From an uncultured Clostridia bacterium (lineage in GTDB: Bacteria > Bacillota > Clostridia > Christensenellales > Aristaeellaceae), in the NCBI GenBank assembly GCA_934670175.1, contig CAKUOX010000065.1, forward strand, positions 1-12,599: a stretch of 12,599 nucleotides of DNA, in the 5' to 3' direction. Of this stretch, positions 1 to 6,804 are shown piece after piece (position 1 is the first letter of the stretch; the number at the start of each line of letters is the position of its first letter). Position numbers and translations under genes: made by a program. The notes beneath the pieces were generated by a model, which searched no databases, was not told where the DNA came from, and saw only the letters and a list, made by a program, of their open reading frames with translations.

Positions 1-8
1 GCGTGAAA

Positions 9-24
9 CCGCGCGGCCGCGCGG
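9..24. other. 16-bp GC-only palindrome at the left edge
   Basis: A perfect self-complementary stretch, built as CCGCGCGG twice, lies just before the tandem repeat. It could be the 3' end of a gene running in from the left or an intergenic site. In-frame stops at 4-6 and 40-42 (same frame) fit a gene tail, but 43 bases are too few to decide. No function is claimed. Confidence 0.3.
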
Positions 25-43
25 GCAGGCGTCGATTACTAAG

Positions 44-312
44 AATTGTCGGCGTCCCTCTTTGGGCGCCGCCGACCCGCAAAACTCTGGTTTTGCTAAT
101 TCTTGTCCCTCATGGAATTGTCGGCGTCCCCCTTTGGGTGCCGCCGACCCGCAAAACTCCGGTTTTGCTAATTCTTGTCCCTCATGGAATTGTCGGCGTC
201 CCCCTTTGGGCGCCGCCGACCCGCAAAGCTCCGGCTTTGCTAATTCCTGTCTCTCATGGAATTGTCGACGTCCCCCGCTGAAGCCCGCCGACCCGCAAAG
301 CTCTGGCTTTGC
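44..312. repeat. Tandem repeat, 72-bp unit, about 3.7 copies, two hairpins per unit
   Basis: Copies start at 44, 116, 188 and 260, with an exact 72-bp period. The fourth copy is diverged and ends near 312. Each unit holds a first stem GTCGGCG/CGCCGAC (arms 48-54/70-76, 120-126/142-148, 192-198/214-220; copy 4 is GTCGACG at 264-270 against 286-292) and a second stem with a 4-nt loop. The second stem is GCAAAAC/GTTTTGC in copies 1 and 2 (79-96, 151-168) and GCAAAGC/GCTTTGC in copies 3 and 4 (223-240, 295-312), so both arms changed together. Copies 2 and 3 have the loop TCCG closed by C-G, which is a UNCG-type tetraloop if the plus strand is transcribed. Because 72 is a multiple of 3, open frames run through the repeat in more than one phase; they have no ribosome binding site and are not called as genes. 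The rest of 1-431 shows no convincing promoter. A good Shine-Dalgarno (AGGAGG, 416-421) precedes the next gene. Confidence 0.9.
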
Positions 313-431
313 CGCTCCTTGCACTTCGAAAAAATCCATGGTGCAGGTCACGCTCCCTTCCGACGAAATGATGGCTCTGCCAGCATTATAGCCTGAATTC
401 CCTATATCCGCAAGCAGGAGGTTTTAAATCC

Positions 432-1163
432 ATGGCCTACCAGATCACCGCACCCACCTGGCACAACAGCGCCGAAAGGGGCGATTTTGCGAAAACGGTA
501 CTGATGCCCGGCGACCCGAAGCGCTCAAGGTGGATCGCCGAGACCTATTTTGAAAATGCGCATCTGGTGAACGACATCCGCGGCGTGCAGGGCTATACGG
601 GGCTGTATCACGGAAAACCAGTTTCGGTAATGGCCAGCGGCATGGGCATTCCCGCCGTATCCATTTATGCGCGCGAGCTGTTTCAGGCCTACGATGTGGA
701 CAATATCATCCGCATCGGCACGGCGGGCGCCATCGACCCGTCGCTGGGCATGATGGACGTGGTGGCGGGCACCTCCGCCAGCACCGATTCGAACTTCGGC
801 GCGCACTTCGGCTTTCCCTTTGTGCTGGCGCCGACGGCAAGCTTTGAATTGACGCTCAAGGCGCACAACGCCGCCCAGGCGCTGGGCTATCCGCTGCGCA
901 TCGGCCCGCTGTACTGCTCCGACACGCTCTATGATGACGACATTGACTACGACCCCATCATGAAAAAGATGCACGTTCTGGCGGCGGAAATGGAATCCGC
1001 CGGACTGTACCTGGAGGGCATGCGCACGGGCAAGAACGCGCTGTGCCTGTGTACGATCGTGGAAAACCCCTACACCGGCGAAGAGGCGAGCGCCCATGAA
1101 AGGGAATGCGCGCTGGATCGCATGGTGAAGATCGCGCTGGAAACGGCGATTATGGACGGCTGA
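432..1163 (+). CDS. deoD: PNP/UDP-family nucleoside phosphorylase, DeoD-like, with diverged base site
   Basis: A 243-residue protein of the hexameric (type II) nucleoside phosphorylase family. Members split nucleosides with phosphate into a free base and (deoxy)ribose-1-phosphate in the cytoplasm. It aligns without gaps to my recollection of E. coli DeoD, with an offset of 7. His11 (E. coli His4), the phosphate-binding MPGDP loop with its Arg two residues further on, Arg in IIRIG (Arg87), Met187/Glu188 (Met180/Glu181, which bind ribose) and Arg224 (Arg217) are all present. Ser90 is Thr, as in uridine phosphorylases. The base site differs: Phe159 is Leu166, Ser203 is Val210, and the catalytic Asp204 is Glu211 in a TIVEN segment. 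The usual motif there is SDH. The uridine phosphorylase base-binding insertion is also absent, so the base specificity is open. AGGAGG at 416-421 lies 10 nt before the ATG. The gene is followed 58 nt later by a nucleoside-type binding protein, which supports a salvage role. A short stem (CGGCTC/GAGCCG, 1167-1181) lies in the gap, with no T-run, so readthrough is likely. Confidence 0.87.
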   Translation: MAYQITAPTWHNSAERGDFAKTVLMPGDPKRSRWIAETYFENAHLVNDIRGVQGYTGLYHGKPVSVMASGMGIPAVSIYARELFQAYDVDNIIRIGTAGAIDPSLGMMDVVAGTSASTDSNFGAHFGFPFVLAPTASFELTLKAHNAAQALGYPLRIGPLYCSDTLYDDDIDYDPIMKKMHVLAAEMESAGLYLEGMRTGKNALCLCTIVENPYTGEEASAHERECALDRMVKIALETAIMDG

Positions 1164-1221
1164 TCGCGGCTCGTCGAGCCGTTGTCATAGGTATTCAAGA
1201 TTCAAGGAGGTTTGAAACAAA

Positions 1222-2205
1222 ATGAAAAAACTGCTCAGCCTGGTTCTGGTACTGATGCTCACGCTGTCTGTGGCGGCGGCCGCATCCGCAGAAGCTCCCC
1301 TGAAGGTGGCCGTAGTGCTCTCCGGCGCGACCGGCGACCGCTCCTTCTATGATTCCGCCAATGAAGGCCTGCAGCACCTGGTGGCCGCGGGCAAGGTGGA
1401 GGGCACGCTGATCGAATGCAAGAACGACGCTTCCATGTTCACCACCAACCTGATCTCCGCCGCCGAGGACAACGACGTGGTCATCGCCGTTGGCTGGGAA
1501 TTCTGGGATGCGCTGGCCGAGTATGCGCCGGAGCTGCCGGACACGAAGTTCATCTTCATCGATAACGGCCTGGACGGCGTGGGCGACAACCTGATGAGCA
1601 TCACCTACGCGCAGAACGAGGGTTCCTACCTGGTGGGCTACATCGCGGGCAAACTGACGCAGACCGGCAAGATCGGCGCAGTTGGCGGCGAGGACAGCGA
1701 AACCATCAACGACTTCATCGTCGGCTATGAGGCGGGTGCGAAGCGCGCCAATGAAAGCGTCGATGTGCAGGTTCAGTATGCCGGCACCTATGATGACCCC
1801 GCCAAGGGCAAGGAGCTGGCGCTGGCGCTGAACGACGCGGGCTGCGACATCGTGTTCCAGGTGGCCAGCCGCACGGGCGAGGGCGTGTTCGAAGCTGCGG
1901 CCGAAAAGGGCTTCTATGCCATCGGCGTGGACTCCGACCAGAAATACATCAACCCCGACGTCATCATCTGCTCCATGATCAAGCAGGTCGGCCTGTCCAT
2001 CGAAACCGCGATCAATAACCTGATCGACAACGGCGAATGGATGGGCGGCCAGATCTGGGTGGCCGATATGTCTACCGGTCTGGTCGACGTGGGCTACGGC
2101 GAGGACGGCATGACCCAGCAGGTCTCCGACGAGCTGAAGGCCGAGGTCGAGGACATCAAGGCGCAGATCATTTCCGGTGAGATCGAGGTTCCCACCGCGT
2201 TCTAA
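1222..2205 (+). CDS. BMP-family nucleoside-type ABC transporter substrate-binding protein
   Basis: A 327-residue extracytoplasmic binding protein of the basic membrane protein (BMP/PnrA) family, which captures purine and other nucleosides for ABC import. Residues 1 to about 23 form a signal peptide (MKKLL, hydrophobic core, ASA cleavage site). Family features follow: DRSF near 39-42, whose Phe corresponds to the base-stacking region; IGVDSDQ at 234-240; and a conserved Lys at 254 in SMIKQVG. AAGGAGG at 1204-1210 lies 11 nt before the ATG. Odd point: there is no cysteine at the signal peptide end, so the usual lipoprotein anchor of Gram-positive binding proteins is missing. It corresponds by position to nupN of the B. 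subtilis guanosine transporter nupNOPQ. The exact substrate cannot be read from the sequence; a sugar-like or other ligand is less likely given the phosphorylase next door. Confidence 0.93.
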   Translation: MKKLLSLVLVLMLTLSVAAAASAEAPLKVAVVLSGATGDRSFYDSANEGLQHLVAAGKVEGTLIECKNDASMFTTNLISAAEDNDVVIAVGWEFWDALAEYAPELPDTKFIFIDNGLDGVGDNLMSITYAQNEGSYLVGYIAGKLTQTGKIGAVGGEDSETINDFIVGYEAGAKRANESVDVQVQYAGTYDDPAKGKELALALNDAGCDIVFQVASRTGEGVFEAAAEKGFYAIGVDSDQKYINPDVIICSMIKQVGLSIETAINNLIDNGEWMGGQIWVADMSTGLVDVGYGEDGMTQQVSDELKAEVEDIKAQIISGEIEVPTAF

Positions 2206-2217
2206 GCCATCGCTTCC

Positions 2218-2242
2218 GGGAGCCGCTACTAAAGCGGCTCCC
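2218..2242 (+). promoter_or_regulatory. Perfect 10-bp hairpin after the binding-protein gene
   Basis: Arms GGGAGCCGCT (2218-2227) and AGCGGCTCCC (2233-2242) pair perfectly around a 5-nt loop, 12 nt after the stop codon. No T-run follows, so it is not a standard intrinsic terminator. In binding-protein-dependent transporters a hairpin here commonly protects the 3' end of the binding-protein message or partly terminates it, giving more binding protein than membrane components. That role is inferred from position. Confidence 0.75.
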
Positions 2243-2392
2243 TCAGTCCATCGAAAAAACTGGGAGAGCTCGAGCCTCTCCACCTGCTCTTGCGGAAATG
2301 CCAGAGCTGCCTGAAAAACGGCTTCAGCCTGTTCTGGTCTTTCCGGAAAAGCAGGATCGTTTCATGAATCATACGAGAGGGGGCGTTCGGCC
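2243..2392 (+). other. Spacer before the ATPase gene with weak dyads, no gene seen
   Basis: This 150-nt stretch has no supported reading frame. It contains a short stem GGAGAG/CTCTCC (2263-2268/2276-2281), a 10-bp palindrome TTTCCGGAAA at 2340-2349, and the ribosome binding site GAGGGGG (2377-2383), 9 nt before the next ATG. I see no convincing -35/-10 pair. The spacer is longer than other gaps in the cluster and could hold an undetected processing site. Confidence 0.4.
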
Positions 2393-3940
2393 ATGGCAAA
2401 TGTCGAGCCCATTGTCAGCCTTCGGCACATAAGCATGCAGTTCCCAGGCGTGCTGGCCAACGACGATGTTTCGCTGGACATTCGACCGGGCGAGGTATTC
2501 GCGCTGGTTGGCGAAAACGGCGCGGGCAAATCCACGCTGATGAACATACTCTACGGGCTCAAGGAGCCGACCAGTGGAGAAATCTATGTCAAGGGCAGGC
2601 GCGCCGAAAAGCAGACGCCCTCAAAGGCCATCGCCATGGGCGTAGGCATGGTGCACCAGCACTTCAAGCTGGTGCCCTCGTTCACGGTAGCGGAAAACAT
2701 CGCGCTGTGCTGCGAGCCCACGAAGGGCATGGGGCTGTATGATTTCGCGGCGGCGGAAAACACGGTGCGCGCGCTTTCGCACGATTTCGGGCTTGAGATC
2801 GACCCAAGGGCGCAGGTGCGCACGCTGAGCGTCGGCCTGCAGCAGCGCGTGGAAATTCTGAAGACGCTGCACCGCGGCGCGGACGTGCTGATCCTGGACG
2901 AACCGACGGCGGTGCTGACCCCACAGGAAACGGATGAACTATTTCGCGTGATCCGCGGCATCGTGCGCGACAAGGGCATGACCGTGATTATCATCACGCA
3001 TAAGCTGTACGAGGTCATGGCCATTTCCGACCGCGTGGGCGTAATGCGCGCAGGACGGCTGGTGGGCGTGCACAACACGGCGGACGTGAACGAGCGCATG
3101 CTGGCGAGCATGATGGTCGGCCGCGAAATGCTGTTTGCGCAGCTGGAGCGCAGCGGCGAGACCGGCGTGGAAAAGATCTGCGTCGAAAACCTGCAGGTGC
3201 TCTCCGACCGCATGCTCGAGGCCGTGCGCGGCGTATCGCTATCGGTGCACGCGGGCGAGATCCTGGGCGTGGCGGCCATCGAGGGCAACGGCCAAAGCGA
3301 GCTGGTGGAGGCCATTACGGGCATGCGTCCTGTGCGCGGCGGCAGCGTGCGCGTCAACGGGCAGGATGTAACCGGCCGCACGCCGGGCGAGATCCGCGCG
3401 CTGGGGCTGGCGCATGTGCCGGAGGATCGGCTGTCCACGGGCGTATCCCCCACGGCAAGCATCGCCGACAACCTGCTGGCGGGCAAGCAGCGCACGCCTG
3501 AATTCTCCGTCGGCAGACTTCATTTAAAGCGCCGCGCCATACGCGATTATGCCCGACGGCTGTTTTCGGCGTTTGACATTCGCGGCGCGGGCGTGGACAC
3601 GGCGGCAGGCTCGCTTTCCGGCGGCAACATGCAAAAGGTGGTCATCGCGCGTGAATTTTCACTGGGCGCGGCCGTGCTGGTCATCGCGCAGCCGACGCGC
3701 GGCGTGGACATCGGCGCGATCGAGTTCATCCACAAATCCATCATCGAAAAGCGCAACGCGGGCTGCGCCATACTGCTGGTCAGTGCCGATCTGGACGAGG
3801 TATTCCGCCTGTCCGACCGGATCGTCACGCTGTTTGAGGGCAAGGTGACCGGCTGCTTCAACGCGGGCGAAATCCAAAAGGAAGAAATTGGCTACTACAT
3901 GACCGGCGGCCGCGCGGCAGACGGGGAGGCGAAGGCATGA
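2393..3940 (+). CDS. Nucleoside-type ABC transporter ATP-binding protein, two fused ABC domains
   Basis: A 515-residue cytoplasmic ATPase that powers import with the two permeases that follow (NupO/YufO type). The first ABC domain is catalytically complete: Walker A GENGAGKST at 40-48, Q-loop region VHQHFKLVPSF, signature LSVGLQQ from 145, Walker B LILDEP around 166-171, and an H-loop in IITHKLYEV. The second domain is degenerate in the way usual for this family. Its Walker A region reads EGNGQSE (297-303) with no GKS, its signature LSGGNMQ (408-414) is intact, and its Walker B reads VIAQPTRG with Gln433 in place of the catalytic Glu. One functional site per protein is therefore expected. The start is the ATG with GAGGGGG 9 nt upstream. 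The last four bases overlap the next gene as ATGA, so translation is probably coupled. Confidence 0.96.
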   Translation: MANVEPIVSLRHISMQFPGVLANDDVSLDIRPGEVFALVGENGAGKSTLMNILYGLKEPTSGEIYVKGRRAEKQTPSKAIAMGVGMVHQHFKLVPSFTVAENIALCCEPTKGMGLYDFAAAENTVRALSHDFGLEIDPRAQVRTLSVGLQQRVEILKTLHRGADVLILDEPTAVLTPQETDELFRVIRGIVRDKGMTVIIITHKLYEVMAISDRVGVMRAGRLVGVHNTADVNERMLASMMVGREMLFAQLERSGETGVEKICVENLQVLSDRMLEAVRGVSLSVHAGEILGVAAIEGNGQSELVEAITGMRPVRGGSVRVNGQDVTGRTPGEIRALGLAHVPEDRLSTGVSPTASIADNLLAGKQRTPEFSVGRLHLKRRAIRDYARRLFSAFDIRGAGVDTAAGSLSGGNMQKVVIAREFSLGAAVLVIAQPTRGVDIGAIEFIHKSIIEKRNAGCAILLVSADLDEVFRLSDRIVTLFEGKVTGCFNAGEIQKEEIGYYMTGGRAADGEAKA

Positions 3941-5061
3941 AAAGGGAATTGAAGGCGCTCTTCTCATTTAAACGCGGCGGCAGGATCAACGGCGGCTACC
4001 TGCTTTCGCTCACGGTAAGCATCGTTCTGGCGCTGCTGGTGGGCGCGGGCATCATGCTCGCCTCCGGCCACGATCCGTTTCAGGGCTACGCGGCGCTGCT
4101 CACCGGCGCGCTCAGCGGCAAGCGCGCCATTGGCGACACGCTGGCCAAGTCCGCCACGCTGTGCCTGCTGGGTCTGGCGACGGCAGTGGCGGCGCAGGGC
4201 GGCATATTCAACTGCGGCGGCGAGGGGCAGCTGTACTTCGGCGCCATCGCCTCGGCGCTGGCGGGCGCGTATCTTTCCGGACTTTCGCCGATCATCGGCA
4301 TTCCGCTGTGCCTGCTCATCGCCATGCTGGCGGGCGCGCTCTGGGCGTATATCCCGGGGCTGCTGAAGGTCAAGCTGAAGGTCAACGAGGTCATTACCAC
4401 GATCATGCTCAATTCGGTCGCCACATTTTTCTGTGCGTACCTAGGCAACGGCCCGCTGAAAACGGCGGAGCGCGGCATTGCTTCCGGCACTGCGAAGATC
4501 GATGCGGCCTTCGCGTTTTCCAAGGTTATCAAACTGTCCAACCTCACCAGCTCGATCTTCATTTCCGCCTTCACGGCGCTGCTGATCTGGTATCTGATGA
4601 AGCGCACGACCATCGGCTATGAAATGAAGCTGACCGGCGAAAACGAGCGCTTCGCGGGCTACACGGGCATCAATTCCGGACAGCTGGCGCTGCTGGGCAT
4701 GCTGCTCTCCGGTGCGATCTGCGGCATGGTGGGCATGTTCGAGGTCTTCGGCATCCACAAGCGCTACACCGACTCCGTGTCCAACGGCTTTTTCTGGGAC
4801 GGCATGCTGGTAGCGATGATCATGCGCTATCAGCCGATGGGCATCATCCTGATGAGCTTCTTCTTCGGCATACTGAAGATCGGCGGCACAGGCATGGAAA
4901 AGGTGGGCATTCCCAGCGAAACGATCACGATCGTGCAATCGGTCATTATATTCTTCATGGCGGCGGAGGGCGGCATCTCCGCATCCTTGAAGGCGCGCAG
5001 GGTGCAGCGCGCGGCTCGGCTGCGCGCGGGCGCGGCGAAGGGAGGCTGCGATCATGTCTGA
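3937..5061 (+). CDS. Nucleoside-type ABC transporter permease, first subunit (NupP/YufP type)
   Basis: A 374-residue integral membrane protein of the branched-chain amino acid/ribose-type permease superfamily (BPD_transp_2), with roughly eight to ten hydrophobic segments. Family hallmarks are FNCGGEGQ (usually FNIGGEGQ) after the second hydrophobic block and VNEVITTIMLN in the middle, which is the expected contact region for the ATPase. It starts inside the end of the ATPase gene (ATGA overlap) with GGGGAGG at 3923-3929, 7 nt upstream, and ends 8 nt inside the next permease gene. With that partner it should form the membrane channel. The C-terminal tail is short, basic and Ala/Arg-rich, and looks like an ordinary cytoplasmic end. 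Confidence 0.95.
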   Translation: MKRELKALFSFKRGGRINGGYLLSLTVSIVLALLVGAGIMLASGHDPFQGYAALLTGALSGKRAIGDTLAKSATLCLLGLATAVAAQGGIFNCGGEGQLYFGAIASALAGAYLSGLSPIIGIPLCLLIAMLAGALWAYIPGLLKVKLKVNEVITTIMLNSVATFFCAYLGNGPLKTAERGIASGTAKIDAAFAFSKVIKLSNLTSSIFISAFTALLIWYLMKRTTIGYEMKLTGENERFAGYTGINSGQLALLGMLLSGAICGMVGMFEVFGIHKRYTDSVSNGFFWDGMLVAMIMRYQPMGIILMSFFFGILKIGGTGMEKVGIPSETITIVQSVIIFFMAAEGGISASLKARRVQRAARLRAGAAKGGCDHV

Positions 5062-5998
5062 TTTCCTGAGCATATTCTCCATTGGCCTGTTTCAAAACAC
5101 GCTGCGCACGGCCACGCCGGTGGTGCTGGCGGCGCTGGGCATACTGATGACGGATCATGTAGGCATCATGAACATCGGCATGGACGGCATGATGCTGTGC
5201 GGCGCGTTTTTCGCAGTGCTGGGCAGCGTCTTCCTGGGCGGCTGGCTGGGCGGCCTGGCGCTGGCGCTGCTGATCGGGCTGGTGCTGGGCGCGTTCTTTG
5301 GCCTGTTCGTGGTGAAATTCAAGTCCGATGAATACATCATCGGCGTGGCGCTGAATATCTTCGCGGGCGGGCTCACGGTGTTCCTGCTACGCACGATCTT
5401 CGGCGTGGCCGGCGCGTTTTCCGGAAACGACGCCATGCCGATCTACGCCCTGCCGAAGATCCACATTCCGCTGATCGCGGATATTCCGGTGCTGGGCGAC
5501 CTGCTCAGCGGTAATACGCTGCTGGTGTATGTCAGCTGGCTGCTGGTGGCGCTGAGCTATGTGCTGATCTACAAGACGCCGCTGGGCTTCTGGATGCGCG
5601 CAGCGGGCGAACATCCGGAATCGCTCCGCGCGGCGGGCAAAAGCCCTGAAGGGATGAAATACCTGGCGTCCATACTCTGCGGGCTGTTTTCCGGCCTGGC
5701 GGGCGCGCACCTGTCGCTGGGGTATCTGACGATGTTCACGGAAAACATGTCCGCCTCGCGCGGCTTCATCGCCGTGGCGTGCGTGATATTTGGCCGTTCG
5801 AACCCGCCGAAGGTGTTCCTGGCGGCGCTGCTGTTCGGCTTCATCGACGCGCTGGGTATGCGCGTACAGTCGTTCAACGTCTCCTCAAACCTGACCTCGC
5901 TGGCGCCTTATCTGGTCACGGTGATCATGATGGTCTGGGTCGTCTGGCGCAGCGAACGCAGAAAGCGCCGTTTGGCGCAGCTGACGGACATGCGCTGA
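5054..5998 (+). CDS. Nucleoside-type ABC transporter permease, second subunit (NupQ/YufQ type)
   Basis: A 314-residue membrane protein of the same superfamily as its upstream partner and the shorter of the pair, as is usual. Hallmarks are MNIGMDGMMLCGAF near residues 38-51, the SDEYIIGVALNIFAGG segment, and GEHPESLRAAGKSP followed by the long membrane block around SRGFIAVACVIFG and NPPKVFLAALLFG. The start overlaps the previous gene by 8 nt, with AAGGGAGG at 5038-5045, 8 nt before the ATG, so translational coupling is expected. It ends with a basic tail (RRKRRLA). It is the last gene of the transporter cluster. No T-tailed terminator follows in the 40 nt before the next promoter. Confidence 0.95.
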   Translation: MSDFLSIFSIGLFQNTLRTATPVVLAALGILMTDHVGIMNIGMDGMMLCGAFFAVLGSVFLGGWLGGLALALLIGLVLGAFFGLFVVKFKSDEYIIGVALNIFAGGLTVFLLRTIFGVAGAFSGNDAMPIYALPKIHIPLIADIPVLGDLLSGNTLLVYVSWLLVALSYVLIYKTPLGFWMRAAGEHPESLRAAGKSPEGMKYLASILCGLFSGLAGAHLSLGYLTMFTENMSASRGFIAVACVIFGRSNPPKVFLAALLFGFIDALGMRVQSFNVSSNLTSLAPYLVTVIMMVWVVWRSERRKRRLAQLTDMR

Positions 5999-6038
5999 CG
6001 GAGCCAGCCATGCCCGCACATTTACCGCCGCTCACGGC

Positions 6039-6067
6039 TTGATTCCTGAGCGCCAGAATGCTATAAT
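6039..6067 (+). promoter_or_regulatory. Sigma-A-like promoter for the sugar transferase-LicD pair
   Basis: TTGATT (6039-6044, four of six matches to TTGACA) and a perfect TATAAT (6062-6067) are separated by exactly 17 bp. Transcription would start near 6074. A short dyad GGTCT/AGACC (6068-6072/6077-6081) spans the expected start site and could be an operator or chance. The ribosome binding site GGAGGA (6099-6104) follows. Confidence 0.85.
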
Positions 6068-6112
6068 GGTCTGGATAGACCGGACACGCCAAATAATCGG
6101 AGGAACATACAA

Positions 6113-6790
6113 ATGCGAGCCGCAGGAAGTGCAGAGATACGCAGCGCAGCCATCCTCAGCCGTGAGGAAGTGCTCAGATCGGGGCGCGCCTACTGGGCGC
6201 TGCGCCGCAGTCAGGATATATTCTTCTCTGCGCTGGCGCTGATCGTGCTGCTGCCGCTGATGCTGATCGTGGCGCTGATCATCGTGATCGACAGTCCCGG
6301 CGCAGGCCCGATCTTCACGCAGACGCGCGTCGGACGCGACGGGCGCGAATTCAAACTCTTCAAATTCCGAACGATGGTGCCCAACGCCGAGCAAAAGCTG
6401 AAGGAGCTGCTGAAGTTTAACGAAATGTCCGGTCCCGCGTTCAAAATGAAAAACGACCCGCGCATCACGCGCGCGGGCAAATTCCTGCGCCGCTCCGGCA
6501 TAGACGAGCTGCCGCAGCTGGTGAACATCCTCAAGGGCGACATGAGCATCGTGGGGCCCCGCCCGCCGCTGCCGCGCGAGGTGAAGAAATACAACGAATA
6601 CCAGCGCCAGCGCCTCTACGTCACGCCCGGGCTCACCTGCTACTGGCAGATCCAGCCCAACCGCAACGATCTGACCTTTGCGGATTGGGTCGATCTGGAC
6701 ATTCGCTACATACGCGAGCGCAGCTTTTTTGTGGACTGGAAGATCATTTTCAAGACATTCATGGTGGCCGTGACATTACAGGGACGCTGA
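6113..6790 (+). CDS. Polyprenyl-phosphate sugar-1-phosphate transferase (bacterial sugar transferase family)
   Basis: A 225-residue monotopic phosphoglycosyl transferase (PF02397 type), the enzyme class that starts surface glycan synthesis by moving a sugar-1-phosphate from a nucleotide sugar to undecaprenyl phosphate at the inner membrane face. One hydrophobic segment (about 36-59) with a central Pro48 fits the re-entrant helix of the class. Other features are the SPGAGPIF and QTRVG segments, KFRTM at 84-88, the catalytic Asp131-Glu132 in RRSGIDELPQL, and GDMSIVGPRP. The C-terminal PGLTCYWQIQPNRND is the variant I associate with Bacillota homologues. It is the short form, lacking the N-terminal multi-pass domain of WbaP/WcaJ-type proteins. 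GGAGGA lies 8 nt before the ATG. The sugar donor is not readable from sequence. The next gene, 14 nt away, encodes a LicD protein, so both probably build or decorate one surface glycan. Confidence 0.95.
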   Translation: MRAAGSAEIRSAAILSREEVLRSGRAYWALRRSQDIFFSALALIVLLPLMLIVALIIVIDSPGAGPIFTQTRVGRDGREFKLFKFRTMVPNAEQKLKELLKFNEMSGPAFKMKNDPRITRAGKFLRRSGIDELPQLVNILKGDMSIVGPRPPLPREVKKYNEYQRQRLYVTPGLTCYWQIQPNRNDLTFADWVDLDIRYIRERSFFVDWKIIFKTFMVAVTLQGR

Positions 6791-6804
6791 TTTCGGAGGA
6801 GAGC

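Noticed and set aside
44..312. CRISPR array
   Set aside because: Whole 72-bp units are near-identical, with no variable spacers between short constant repeats, and no cas genes are present.
3..391. Open frames across the tandem repeat encoding 24-residue repeats
   Set aside because: The period is a multiple of 3, so stop-free units stay open in more than one frame. There is no ribosome binding site, the peptides have no known pattern, and the hairpin arms explain the conservation better.
332..431. Purine riboswitch or promoter before the phosphorylase gene
   Set aside because: No purine-aptamer core was recognisable, and none of the -10-like hexamers (near 385-392 or 402-408) has an acceptable -35 at 16-18 bp.
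1167..1181. Terminator between phosphorylase and binding-protein genes
   Set aside because: It has only a 6-bp stem with a 3-nt loop and no T-run, so it is too weak to call.
1195..2283. Long minus-strand frame opposite the binding-protein gene
   Set aside because: It is an antisense shadow of a clearly recognisable BMP protein, with no family match of its own.
6685..6804. Upstream ATG extending the LicD protein by 40 residues
   Set aside because: It lies inside the sugar transferase gene and lacks a ribosome binding site. The ATG at 6805 has GGAGG 5 nt upstream.
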